A stretch of DNA of 64,000 nt. Origin: Erysipelothrix sp. HDW6A (GTDB lineage Bacteria > Bacillota_I > Bacilli_A > Erysipelotrichales > Erysipelotrichaceae). Each line of letters starts with the position of its first letter. Position 1 is the first letter of the stretch. The stretch spans positions 1,302,001 to 1,366,000 of the forward strand of contig NZ_CP049859.1 in the NCBI RefSeq assembly GCF_011400295.1. Direction: 5' to 3'. The position numbers and the translations under genes were made by a program. This document shows positions 8,334 to 17,351 of the stretch, piece after piece. Under the pieces are notes generated by a model. It did not search any database, had not been told where the DNA came from, and saw only the letters and a program-made list of their open reading frames with translations.

Positions 8334-8988
8334 CTATCCTTTGAAGATCGTCATACATTCATCAATCATTGACTCAAAAGCATGGATCCCACCTTCTGTT
8401 AGATACCAATTACTTGGATCAACATAGATAATACGATTTTCCTTAAATGCTGGAGTATTCGTTACAAAGTCATTATTTAGTAACTCTTTCGCTAATGTTG
8501 CACCACCAGTAACTTGGGCACGGTCCATCACAATCATTACATCGGGTTGTAGAGAATTAATGAATTCAAACGTTACAGTTGCACCATGAGTTGATGTATC
8601 GAAGTTCGCATCCACTGACTTAAAACCAAATTCATTAAATACTACATCGTAACGACTCTTTGGTCCAAATGCTTTAACTTCATCTCCGTTAGCCATCGCA
8701 AAGAGTGTAGAGTAATTTGCAGAATTGACTTTAGTCTTTAATTCATTTAGTTTTACTTCCAATTCACTCATAATGTCAGAGAATTTATGTTTAGTATAGA
8801 TAGCCTTTAAAACATCCACATTGCTTTTAATAGAAGCTAAATAACCTTCATCGCTTGAATCACGTCCTAAATAAGAAAATATTATTTTCAACTCTTTGGC
8901 TATCTATCTCCTTATTTGCGAAAATGTTAATTCCTGATGGAGTTAGAATCATAATTGTTAAGAAAAATGCTAACATTTTTTTCTTCAT
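8334..8988 (-). pseudogene. Iron-siderophore ABC transporter binding protein, internally deleted
   Basis: The intact frame (8891 down to 8334) encodes the C-terminal half of a FatB/YclQ-type periplasmic-binding protein, with GRDSSDEGYLASIKSNVDVL, STHGATVTFEFINS and VDPSNWYLTEGG. A start codon with a good ribosome-binding site lies at 8988 and encodes a signal peptide (MKKKMLAFFLTIMILTPSG). It runs in another frame and meets a stop after about 38 residues. About 110-120 residues of the N-terminal lobe are missing between the two parts. I infer an internal deletion that also shifted the frame. No permease or ATPase partner lies next to it. Confidence 0.75.
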
Positions 8989-9084
8989 ACTTTTTCCTCT
9001 CCTTATAATCTAAATTTAGCCTTTCTTCATTCAATAAGCAAGCTGGTCTTCTTCCTAGAGTATTCTACCCTCCTTCCTCAATCG

Positions 9085-9642
9085 TTATGTCTTGCTAAGA
9101 AACATAAACTCATCTTTTGAAAATTTATAAACATGATTTACTTTCTTTGTTTTACGATTTTTTTCTCCAACCATTTCAGCAATTGTATATTTTGCATTAA
9201 CCTCTATAATATCATCACTTATCGTAACAAAAGATTCATTTTCGATTACAGACGCATGTCCGAACGTTATTTGAATGTTAATGATGTTTCTGTAGCTTTG
9301 CATTTCTAAATTATCGTCAAAAATTAGGTCAACTGTATGATGTACAGTATAACATTTTCCAACTTCTTCAAAATATACTGTATCACTATATTCCAGTATG
9401 TCTTCATAATCCGCAGTTCTATAAGGTTCCTGTTCAAAAAAAGTGATTTCATTAATCCTACAAGAATCTAAACCTGATCTTTTTTTTCTATCGGCTATCA
9501 CATTGTTTAACATATTAGAACCAATGACTACTACGAGGCAAACAATAATGACACCCATTAATTCTTTTCTTTTTTTTGTTTTCAAACTAATGACAACACT
9601 AAAGCCAAACAATATAAAAATTAGTATATACAAAAGCAACAT
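9085..9642 (-). CDS. Membrane-anchored hypothetical protein
   Basis: The 185-aa protein starts with two hydrophobic segments (about residues 1-20 and 28-46) separated by a basic loop (KTKKRKEL). A polar domain of about 130 residues follows, probably extracytoplasmic, with many beta-prone stretches. The stretch NRKTKKVNHVYKFSKDEF lies near the end. No family is recognised. The ribosome-binding site is weak. It is isolated in the plastic region, upstream of the broken siderophore-binding gene and beside IS debris. Confidence 0.5.
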   Translation of the reverse strand: MLLLYILIFILFGFSVVISLKTKKRKELMGVIIVCLVVVIGSNMLNNVIADRKKRSGLDSCRINEITFFEQEPYRTADYEDILEYSDTVYFEEVGKCYTVHHTVDLIFDDNLEMQSYRNIINIQITFGHASVIENESFVTISDDIIEVNAKYTIAEMVGEKNRKTKKVNHVYKFSKDEFMFLSKT

Positions 9643-10133
9643 AATAACTTACAAATATGATGGGCACATCATATAACTCCTTTCTAATCGCTAAAAAGAA
9701 CTCGATAGCATAGATTATAGTGCATTGAGTTGAATTTTCAGGCAGTTATAAATTGGCAACATCAAAGAAATAGCATTACAACGATAAATCAATACATCAC
9801 TCAATTGTGAAATATGAAATCTAATGTCTATGTTTATATATTCGTATTACAATACTTTGCTTCAATCGGTCAATAGTTTATTAAAAAAGGATTGTGTAAA
9901 ATTAGATAAGTTTTGTCAGATATTATTTTTCTCTCTCTTATAGTGTTTTTAGTACACCAGAAAGAACTTTAGTCTACTAGAACACAATGACAATGAAAGT
10001 TAATTTGTATCATATTTATTTCGAAAACTGTTAGTTAGAAATGAAATTAGCCAGTTATTTTCCCGACCTCATAATCTGTATATATTTCTTTAATTGAATC
10101 GGTTTTCCTTACTTTAAACAATAGAAATTCTAT

Positions 10134-10340
10134 CAAAGAATATATTCTAGTGTAAACAAATTAGTAGAGGGTGTAGACCAATATATAGCTTACTATAATG
10201 AAAAACATCCTCACTCTTCAATTAATAATATGAAAATGCCAAAGAAAAGGGATAATATGATGATGTTAAGAAGATATCCAATAACCATTCGCAATTTAAC
10301 TAGACTTCTATATTTACACGTCTTTTTGGATGTTTTCTAA
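10134..10340 (+). pseudogene. IS3-family transposase C-terminal remnant
   Basis: One plus-strand frame reads ...NKLVEGVDQYIAYYNEKHPHS... The block YIxYYNExxPHSxxxNM is typical of the end of IS3-family OrfB transposases, after the last catalytic glutamate. There is no start codon, the catalytic core is missing and no full element is visible. The frame continues to TAA 10338 but the last part no longer resembles a transposase. Confidence 0.5.
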
Positions 10341-10453
10341 ATAGTATCCAAAGGCTAATTCAATTCAACTAATTTATTCTTCCATCTTGAAACTTAATTA
10401 TCCGTTTACACAACTTTGCGTAGGATATTTCATGTGTTGCCATTCCACAAGGT

Positions 10454-10475
10454 GCTCTAGTCAAGTAAAGTAGCT
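10454..10475. repeat. IS-end-like 23-mer shared with the IS3 remnant at 62968
   Basis: This stretch, which reads CTCTAGTCAAGTAAAG in its core, matches positions 62968-62990 at 19 of 23 places. The second copy lies at the 3' edge of a decayed IS3-family transposase, so both may be terminal inverted repeats of related elements. Confidence 0.4.
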
Positions 10476-10553
10476 ATTATAGTATATAAAATCATTTGTA
10501 TTTTCTCTTTTTAACTATATAATAAAATGCTTAAGAAATAACTTAAATATCAA

Positions 10554-10581
10554 AGAAAAAAACGTTCAATTAAGAACGTTT
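10554..10581 (-). terminator. Intrinsic terminator of tRNA-Leu
   Basis: AAACGTTC (10560-10567) and GAACGTTT (10574-10581) form an 8-bp perfect stem with loop AATTAA. On the minus strand the run TTTTTTCTTT follows, 15 nt beyond the tRNA 3' end. Confidence 0.85.
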
Positions 10582-10595
10582 ACATTTGTTGTCGA

Positions 10596-10682
10596 TGGTG
10601 CCCGAGGACGGACTCGAACCGTCATGAGTTTTACCTCGCTGGATTTTGAGTCCAGTGCGTCTACCGATTTCACCACTCGGGC
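10596..10682 (-). tRNA. tRNA-Leu (anticodon CAA)
   Basis: The minus strand folds into a class II tRNA: acceptor GCCCGAG with CTCGGGC, D-arm, anticodon stem CTGGA/TCCAG with loop CTCAAAA (anticodon CAA), a long variable arm, the T-arm GGTTCGAGTCC, and an encoded CCA end. It is 87 nt. CAA reads UUG leucine codons. The last 24 nt of its 3' end, less the final A, are repeated in inverted orientation at 7831-7854. Confidence 0.95.
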
Positions 10683-10749
10683 ATTGCCTAATTATAATAA
10701 TCTAATTCTTGTATTAAATCAATACATTCTTATTAAAAAGCTAAAGAAA

Positions 10750-10776
10750 ACACACCTTCTTTCGAAGATGTGTCAA
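10750..10776 (-). terminator. Intrinsic terminator after pepD
   Basis: ACACACCTTC and GAAGATGTGT (with a wobble) form a stem closed by a TTTC/GAAA loop, directly past the pepD stop codon. A T-rich run follows on the minus strand. Confidence 0.8.
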
Positions 10777-10778
10777 CA

Positions 10779-12202
10779 CTAGTAATTATTTAATGAAGCG
10801 AGTAATTCTACCATGAATTCGTAAGTGCGATCAAATGAAGCGATATCTAAACGCTCATCTGGGGTATGAATATCAAACATGATAGGTCCAAAGCTTACAA
10901 TATCAAGGTTTGGTAACTTACCTTTCCAGATACCGAGCTCTAATCCACCGTGTGTTGCAACAGTATCCATATCTGTTCCACGAAGATTCTTATAAACTTC
11001 CATAGTTCTTTCTCTAAATTTAGATTGAGCATCATAATTCCATCCAGGGTAACGGGAAGAGAATTCAATAGAATAACCACTTTGTTCAGCAATCATCTGT
11101 ACTTGACGCATAACATTCTCAATCACGAACTCTTGTGTAGCTCGAATAGAAACTGTAATTTCGATTTTATCATCAATAATATCCACAGTACCGATATTAG
11201 ATGATGTAATTACAAGATCCTTAATTGCCTTACTTTTTTGAATAACACCATAAGGAAGCATAAATAGTGTATTTATAATTGCTTCTGTATCTTCGTCTGT
11301 GAGAACTTTATCTGTAATCCCTTCTTCAAGAATAAAGTTAAGTCCTGCATCTGAGAATTCATATTGAATTTTAAACTCTTTTTCGATATCCACAAACCAC
11401 TCTTTAAATGATTCAACATCGTCAATAGCAATTGTAAAATCATGTTCACGTGTAATAGCGTTCATTTTTAATCCACCTTGTAATGTCACAAGATTGAAAT
11501 CAAATATGTCATACGCTCTACGTAAGATAATACCTGCTATTTTAGAAGCATTACCTCTTTCTTGATCAATCTCACCACCCGAATGGCCCCTAGTAAACCA
11601 CGTATCTGCACTGTTACTGTTTTTGATTGTTTTTCAATAAACTTAATATTGCGGTCTAGTTTAGCACGAACTCCACCACACGATGAAACATACGTTTCAA
11701 CCTCACCCGATCCATCAAGTCCAATGCATAATTCTGATTTTAAATCTGAAGTGTCGAGTTCTGTTGCCCCAGTTAATCCAGTTTCTTCTTGCACTGTAAA
11801 GACGCATTCTAAGGCTGGGTGCTGAGCATCTTTGTCTGCTAGGATTGCCATCATATAAGCAACTCCTGCACCATCATCAGCTCCTAAAGTCGTTCCACGA
11901 GCATGTAGAAATCCATCCTCAATGAATAAATCCAATGGATCAGTGTCAAAGTTGTGTTCACTACCTTTATTGTTTTCTGCAACCATATCAGTATGTGATT
12001 GAAGCATCACGACAGGAGCATTTTCATATCCTTTGCTAGCATCTTTAAAAATTACGATATTATGAATTTCATCCGTACGATAACGCAGTCCTAACGATTT
12101 CGCAAACATCTCAAGATGTTTACATATTGCTTCTTCATTAAAAGAAGCACGTGGAATTGCACTTATCTCACGGAAATATTTCATTACTGTTGATTCACTC
12201 AT
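10779..12202 (-). pseudogene. pepD: Aminoacyl-histidine dipeptidase PepD, single frameshift
   Basis: Two minus-strand frames together encode a 475-residue M20-family beta-alanyl/aminoacyl-histidine dipeptidase, the normal length for PepD. The N-terminal part (to about 11,590) has MLQSHTDMV, TLGADDGAGVA and VQEETGLTGA, with the metal ligands His, Asp and Glu. At 11587-11590 a run of four C (plus strand) should be five: restoring one base changes LGAIRVV into LGGHSGGEID, the conserved GHSGG motif, and joins the downstream frame, which ends normally (10779). All else looks intact, so this is a recent event, a slippage variant, or a sequencing error. A terminator follows. Confidence 0.85.
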
Positions 12203-12294
12203 ACTATTCCTTCTTTCTAAACATACTAATAATATATCATAGAACTACACATTTCTATAAATATAAAGTAAACTATAAGTACGGGAGGATGAAG

Positions 12295-12702
12295 ATGAAA
12301 AAATTTCTAAATGAGTTTAAAGAATTTGCACTTAAAGGCAATGCTTTAGAACTAGCGATTGGGGTTATTATCGGGGGAGCTTTTAACCAAATCGTTACAT
12401 CATTAGTCAATGACATTATTATGCCTGTGTTTGGTTTAATCATTGGTAATGATATTGCGAAAAACGCAATTGAACTTGTTCCGGCTAAAGGAGATGCCAA
12501 AGCTGTTTTATTAAGCTGGGGTAGTTTCCTACAAAGTGTTATTAACTTCGTTATTATAGCTCTTACAATCTTCGTATTTATTAAAGTAATCAGTAGCTTT
12601 AATAAAAAACGTGTTGAAGAAGAAGTTGTTGAAGAAGTTGCAGCACCTAGTGAAGAAGTTGTACTATTACAAGATATCTTATCAGAACTTAAAAAGAAGT
12701 AG
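12295..12702 (+). CDS. mscL: Large-conductance mechanosensitive channel
   Basis: The 135-aa protein is full length for MscL. The amphipathic N-terminus FLNEFKEFALKGNALELAIGV leads into TM1 with IIGGAFNQIVTSLVNDIIMP, the glycine-rich pore helix. A periplasmic loop, TM2 (about 75-97) and a charged cytoplasmic helix (EEEVVEEVAAPSEEV) follow. It opens under membrane tension to release solutes on hypo-osmotic shock. ATG 12295 lies 6 nt after GGGAGG; the nearby ATG 12289 is too close. It is monocistronic, divergent from pepD, and ends at a hairpin terminator. Confidence 0.95.
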   Translation: MKKFLNEFKEFALKGNALELAIGVIIGGAFNQIVTSLVNDIIMPVFGLIIGNDIAKNAIELVPAKGDAKAVLLSWGSFLQSVINFVIIALTIFVFIKVISSFNKKRVEEEVVEEVAAPSEEVVLLQDILSELKKK

Positions 12703-12720
12703 CCGAGCTACTTCTTTTCT
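12695..12720. terminator. Bidirectional terminator between mscL and the permease
   Basis: AGAAGTAGC (12695-12703) and GCTACTTCT (12707-12715) form a perfect stem with loop CGA, overlapping the mscL stop codon, with T-rich flanks on both strands. Confidence 0.8.
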
Positions 12721-13461
12721 TTTGAATTTTGTAATGTGTTCCAAGGACATAGTTTTGCTTCCAGGAAATCTAGAAAACCATAAACTAGATACCCAAAGAT
12801 GCTTAACACAAGAATTCCACTGAACATATCGGGATAGTTAACCATCCCCAGCGATTCATAATGAAGTATCCAATTCCTTTTTGGTTTACAAATGTTTCCA
12901 AAAGAAAAGTACTGCAAGACTCATTCCAAATGCTTGTCTTAAACTTGTGAATAGATACGGCAAACTGTAAGGAAGTATAATATCTTTGAACTGTGAACCA
13001 TTCGATAACGCTAAACTTTTCATGGATAGAATATGAGTTTGTGGCATTGACTTTAAAGCATCTCGTATACCTAAGATAAATTGAAATACCACTACAAATA
13101 CCAGTACAGCAATTCGTGCTGTTTCAGATATCCCAAAGATGACCATCATAATTGGTAAGAAGGCTACCTTAGGTAATGGAGTTACTAAATATACCAAAGG
13201 TGCCAAGAGCTCATCTACAGCCTTATATCTCGCCATTAGACTTCCAATGACTCCACCTGTCAACAACGCTAGAAACAAGCCTATTAGAAGTCGTATAGCG
13301 CTCACTAAGAGATGTTCCATTAATAATGGGAAAACATTAACAGTGTTTGTGACTGTAGTAAGTATTGAAGGGATTCCTACACCTTGAGTTAGTATGTGCA
13401 TTAATTCCCAAATCACACCGACAATACCTACAGCAAAGAGTGTCTTAAGAGCTTTATTCAT
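12708..13461 (-). pseudogene. ABC transporter permease (SsuC/ThiX type), two frameshifts
   Basis: The N-terminal 190 residues (13461-12886) form a BPD-type permease with about five helices and an EAA-like loop (LALSNGSQFKDIILPYSLPYL). Near 12,900 the frame is lost at LAVLFFWKHL. The expected FFGETFVNQKGIGYFIMNRWG continues in another frame, and a second 1-base loss near 12,845 moves the reading into the frame that ends MVNYPDMFSG to the terminator. Two separate lesions make real decay more likely than a sequencing error. It is the third gene of an SBP-ATPase-permease operon and overlaps the ATPase gene by 8 nt. Confidence 0.8.
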
Positions 13462-14179
13462 AATGAAACCCCTCTTTCACTCGTTTACACATTTCAAAGA
13501 ATTCAAATGTGTTCCGTTGATTATCAAGATGTACACTTGGGTTATCGATAATCGTATGAATTGACCCTTCATCCATAAGAGCAATAGAATCTCCCAAGAA
13601 TACGGCTTCTTCAATTTTGTGTGTAACAACTACCATCGTTATATCTGTCTCAGTATGTATCTTTTTGAGTATATCTTGGACTGACTCACTTGCAAATGCA
13701 TCAAGAGACGCCGTAGCTTCGTCTAGAAGCAATAAATCAGGTTCAAGTGCAATTGCCTTCGCAAAACCAACACGTTGCTTCTGACCACCACTCAGCGTTT
13801 CTGGATAACGATTGGCATACTCTTTAAGACCCACAGAATCTAAATGATGTATAGCTTTAGTTTCTGCTTCTTTTTTCGACATTCCACGGTCAATTAAGAT
13901 AAAACTAATGTTCTGTAGCACTGTCTTCCATGGAAACAATCCCAAATCTTGAAGTAATAAGGCAGTTTGTTTACGAACTGATTGTAAAGATTTACCATCA
14001 ATTTCTAAACTTCCTTCTTCTAAAGATTCTAATCCACTTAGTACCCGTAATAAGGTAGATTTACCACAACCTGAAGGACCTACTAAGGCAAGTAACTTCC
14101 CTTTTTCTACATTCAGTTCTACATTATTGAGAACTTTGGTATCACCATAATGCAATGAAGCATTAGAAAGTTTAATCAT
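13454..14179 (-). CDS. ABC transporter ATP-binding protein (SsuB/TauB/ThiZ-type)
   Basis: The 241-aa cytoplasmic ATPase has Walker A GPSGCGKST (residues 34-42), Q-loop LLLQDLGLFPW, signature LSGGQKQR (about 129-136), Walker B LLLLDEATASLD (about 149-160) and switch His in VVVTHKIEEA. It belongs to the subfamily that powers uptake of sulfonates, taurine or the thiamine precursor HMP. Its start overlaps the binding-protein gene and its end overlaps the permease pseudogene. With the permease broken, the transporter is probably not functional here unless another permease substitutes. Confidence 0.9.
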   Translation of the reverse strand: MIKLSNASLHYGDTKVLNNVELNVEKGKLLALVGPSGCGKSTLLRVLSGLESLEEGSLEIDGKSLQSVRKQTALLLQDLGLFPWKTVLQNISFILIDRGMSKKEAETKAIHHLDSVGLKEYANRYPETLSGGQKQRVGFAKAIALEPDLLLLDEATASLDAFASESVQDILKKIHTETDITMVVVTHKIEEAVFLGDSIALMDEGSIHTIIDNPSVHLDNQRNTFEFFEMCKRVKEGFHYE

Positions 14180-15056
14180 TTAAGATTCCTTGAATCACTG
14201 CATCCTTGTAAGCAACATTCGTCTTCATGCCTAAAGTTTCTTCCATCCATACGGTCACATCATTATAGACAGACTCTTTTATTGCTTGAGCATGTGTATA
14301 CTGAGGAAATTTCATAACGCTATGAATCGCTTTGTCGAGACCTAATGCAGTAATCACACTGTCTTTAACTGATTCTGGATCTTTATTGATGTGATCAACT
14401 GCTTTATTGTAGACTTCATAGAACTTTTGAATCTCATTCTTTTTATTTTTAACTGAATCATTTTGGAACATTAAGACATTTGGTGACTCAATCTCTAAAG
14501 GAATAGAGTCTAAGCCTTTTAACGTTGAAAGTGATGCCATTGGTTCTGGAATGATCGCGCCATCGATTAGATTTTGCGATACCATTTCAAGACGTTGTGG
14601 TAATGCAGATACAAATTCTTTCTTAAGATTGTATGCTTTAAGTCCTGCATCTGCTGCATATTGAGTAACACTCACTTCAGCCATACCTACCGAAATATCT
14701 TTCTTATCCATTGAGCCTTTTTGAGCAACTACTGAGAACATTGTTTGTGTTTGTGACACTCCTACAACATCATAGCCTGCTTCTTTCATTGCAACTAAAC
14801 CCATAATATCGGAAACTACAACATCAACTGCTTTTGTTTGAACTTGTGTATCACGATCATTACCATTGGAATAAACGATAACCTCAACATCCAATCCAGC
14901 ATCCTTAAAAAAGTTCTGAGAATCTGCCCAAATAATTGGCACACTATCGATAGCTGGCATTAATCCTACTACTAGTTTTTCCTTTGTTGTTTCTTGTTTT
15001 TGTGTACATGCTGTAAGCATCAATAGTACACTAAATATGACTCCTAATTTTTTCAT
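14172..15056 (-). CDS. NMT1/THI5-like substrate-binding lipoprotein
   Basis: The 294-aa protein has a lipoprotein signal with lipobox LTAC at Cys17. The NMT1/THI5-type fold follows, with VGLMPAIDSVPIIWADSQNFFKDAG early and a hinge near residue 110. Family members bind thiamine pyrimidine precursors, sulfonates or nitrate. The sequence alone does not settle which. It is the first gene of the SBP-ATPase-permease operon. No thiamine or other riboswitch was recognised in the 146 bp upstream. The gene itself is intact, but its operon ends in a broken permease. Confidence 0.82.
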   Translation of the reverse strand: MKKLGVIFSVLLMLTACTQKQETTKEKLVVGLMPAIDSVPIIWADSQNFFKDAGLDVEVIVYSNGNDRDTQVQTKAVDVVVSDIMGLVAMKEAGYDVVGVSQTQTMFSVVAQKGSMDKKDISVGMAEVSVTQYAADAGLKAYNLKKEFVSALPQRLEMVSQNLIDGAIIPEPMASLSTLKGLDSIPLEIESPNVLMFQNDSVKNKKNEIQKFYEVYNKAVDHINKDPESVKDSVITALGLDKAIHSVMKFPQYTHAQAIKESVYNDVTVWMEETLGMKTNVAYKDAVIQGILND

Positions 15057-15140
15057 AAATCCACCTCTTTAATCATTATACTTAATCATGAAGCTTTTAG
15101 TCCGTGCAATCTTTCGGAATTAAATAAATTGTCACTAAAC

Positions 15141-15184
15141 AAAAAAATGATAAACCAAAAGTTTAATAACTTGTGATTTATCAT
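15141..15184 (-). terminator. Terminator after recD2
   Basis: ATGATAAA (15147-15154) and TTTATCAT (15177-15184) form an 8-bp perfect stem with a long loop, and seven T follow on the minus strand. It lies just past the recD2 stop codon. Confidence 0.7.
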
Positions 15185-15202
15185 CGTTTCTTAACATGAT
15201 TG

Positions 15203-17338
15203 TTAGTGCTTGTTCTTTTCAATCAAACGTTTGTGAAGGTATGTTAGTCGTCGTGATTCTGAATGATTTTCAACAGCCCTTCTAAAGGCTTCTTCCTGTC
15301 CTACAAGGATTAAAGATTTTGATGAACGTGTTGCCCCCGTATAGTATAAACGTCGCGACAACATCCTGTAAAAGTCTCTCATAGCGATTAGAATAACGAT
15401 TGGATACTCACTACCTTGAGCTTTATGAACACTCATCGCATAAGCATGGGTAATATTAATAAAATCAGCACGGGAATAGCTTACAAAGTTGCCATCAAAG
15501 TCTACCAGTAATTCTTTTGAACTTACTTCTACTAAATGACCAATATCACCGTTGAAGACAAAATCATCCGGTTGATTCTTTAATTGAAGTATCTTATCCC
15601 CTTCTCGAAAAATACGAGTACCAACTCTTAATTCACTTTTGTAAGGATCTTCAGGGTTACACATCTTCTGTAAAAAATGATTAAGGTTATCGATTCCTGC
15701 AGGTCCATCATACATTGGCGCTAATACCTGGATATCATTAAGTGTGTAGCCTTTAGCAAGTGCTTCATCAACTACACGAAGAACAATATCTTTTACAGAA
15801 CCATAACGTGAATCAAAGAATTTCACATCACGGTGATACGAACTAATATCAAAGATACCTTGGTTCATATTAACTGCAAGGTCAATAACTTCTGAACCCG
15901 CTTCTTGACGATAGTTATGTTGTAAAGCAATAACTTTAAATACTTCTGATTGAATTAAATCACCAAGTACAAAGCCACTCCCTACTGAAGGTAATTGGTC
16001 TCTATCTCCTACAAACATAAACTTCTTAACTTTTTCAGAAGCTCGTAATAGATTTGCGAAAAGCCAGGTATCAACCATTGAGAACTCGTCGATAATAACG
16101 ACATCTGCTTCTAAGGGATTTTCTTCATTCACTCCAAACTTATTCGAATCCAAATCCCATCGTAAGATTGAATGAATTGTAGATGCTTGCACATTTGTAA
16201 GGTCTTCTAGACGTTTAGCTGCACGTCCTGTGGGCGCACATAAAACAATCTTTAACCATGGCATGTTCATTTGCAGAAATGTAACGATACCTGATAGTAA
16301 GGTACTTTTACCGGTCCCTGGACCACCAGTAAGAATAGTAATATCTTCTCTTAAGAATGATTCAATAGCATCTCTTTGAATCTCATCAAAGCTTATATAC
16401 AGTGATGATTCCACTTGAGATAATTTTCCATTAAAATCATCGACATCGAAGTCATAACCATGGTATTGAAAATCACTAAGTGTATCAGCAATATACACTT
16501 CACTCTCATACTGAGTAACATGGTATAAACGATTTTCATCCAGAACAAGTTCATGACGATCAATTAAACTCTCAACAGCTTCCGTGATTCGCTCATCATG
16601 ATCAGCACCCATTTCTTTAAGAAATAAGTCGTAATCACAATAACTATCCCCTTGTCCATAAACTTTATTTTCATATTTATCCAAAACGTAAGCTTCTATT
16701 CGATACGGATGATTTTCATCAAAATCAAGATTCTGAGCAACTTTATCAGCTGTCTTAAATCCAATACCATCAATTTCAAATACAAGTCTATAAGGATTTT
16801 CTTGAATAATGTTTATTGAATCTTCACCATATTCTTGGGTAATTTTAATGATTTGCTTGTGGCCAAGTCCTGCTGCCATTAGGAAAGATATTGTATCTTC
16901 AAGCGGATCATGATGACGAATTGTATCGATAATTAAATCAGCTTTAGCTTTGGATACACCCTTTATAGAGAGTTTAAAATCTTTATTTACTTTAATTTCT
17001 TCAAGTACCGTTTCTCCATACTTTTCTACAATAGCCTCTGCTGTTTTAGGACCAATTCCAGGAAAAGAAGGTCCACTTAGATATCGAACAATGAATTCTT
17101 TATCTTGTGGCAACATTTTTTGGAAAGACGTCACTTGAAACTGCATACCAAAACGACTGTCTTCATGATAATAACCATGAAATTCATAGGAGCCTTCTAG
17201 CTCAAGTGTTGCAAGATTTCCTTTTATCGTGAGTGGTTTTTGATTGCTGTTAAAAAGAACAATCCGATAGATTCCAAATCCAGATTGTTCATTTTTGAAA
17301 ATTAACGATTCAACATGTCCACTAATTGTTTCTTCCAT
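15203..17338 (-). CDS. recD2: RecD2-type ATP-dependent DNA helicase
   Basis: The 711-aa superfamily 1B helicase is the RecBC-independent RecD2 (YrrC) form. It has an OB-like N-terminus (ISGHVESLIFKNEQSGFGIY), helix-hairpin-helix repeats (PGIGPKTAEAIVEKYG, IDGIGFKTADKVA), Walker A TGGPGTGKST (about residues 337-346), Walker B VVIIDEFSM and the SH3/UvrD_C_2 end with TGATRSS. Such enzymes unwind 5' to 3' and act in repair and fork processing. It lies downstream of mnmA and the CPBP protease, similar to the Bacillus mnmA-yrrB-yrrC order. The first gene downstream of it is a separate operon beyond a terminator. Confidence 0.93.
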   Translation of the reverse strand: MEETISGHVESLIFKNEQSGFGIYRIVLFNSNQKPLTIKGNLATLELEGSYEFHGYYHEDSRFGMQFQVTSFQKMLPQDKEFIVRYLSGPSFPGIGPKTAEAIVEKYGETVLEEIKVNKDFKLSIKGVSKAKADLIIDTIRHHDPLEDTISFLMAAGLGHKQIIKITQEYGEDSINIIQENPYRLVFEIDGIGFKTADKVAQNLDFDENHPYRIEAYVLDKYENKVYGQGDSYCDYDLFLKEMGADHDERITEAVESLIDRHELVLDENRLYHVTQYESEVYIADTLSDFQYHGYDFDVDDFNGKLSQVESSLYISFDEIQRDAIESFLREDITILTGGPGTGKSTLLSGIVTFLQMNMPWLKIVLCAPTGRAAKRLEDLTNVQASTIHSILRWDLDSNKFGVNEENPLEADVVIIDEFSMVDTWLFANLLRASEKVKKFMFVGDRDQLPSVGSGFVLGDLIQSEVFKVIALQHNYRQEAGSEVIDLAVNMNQGIFDISSYHRDVKFFDSRYGSVKDIVLRVVDEALAKGYTLNDIQVLAPMYDGPAGIDNLNHFLQKMCNPEDPYKSELRVGTRIFREGDKILQLKNQPDDFVFNGDIGHLVEVSSKELLVDFDGNFVSYSRADFINITHAYAMSVHKAQGSEYPIVILIAMRDFYRMLSRRLYYTGATRSSKSLILVGQEEAFRRAVENHSESRRLTYLHKRLIEKNKH

Positions 17339-17351
17339 AAGTCTCCCTAAG

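Larger units (their letters stand above)
9643..10553. other. Gene-poor stretch with insertion-sequence debris
   Basis: These 911 bases contain no credible intact gene on either strand. Two pieces resemble IS3-family elements: a short C-terminal transposase remnant (about 10134-10340, plus strand) and an element-end-like 23-mer (10454-10475). The rest is AT-rich and unassigned. Together with the tRNA-Leu fragment and neighbouring pseudogenes it marks an old site of element insertion and decay. Confidence 0.6.
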
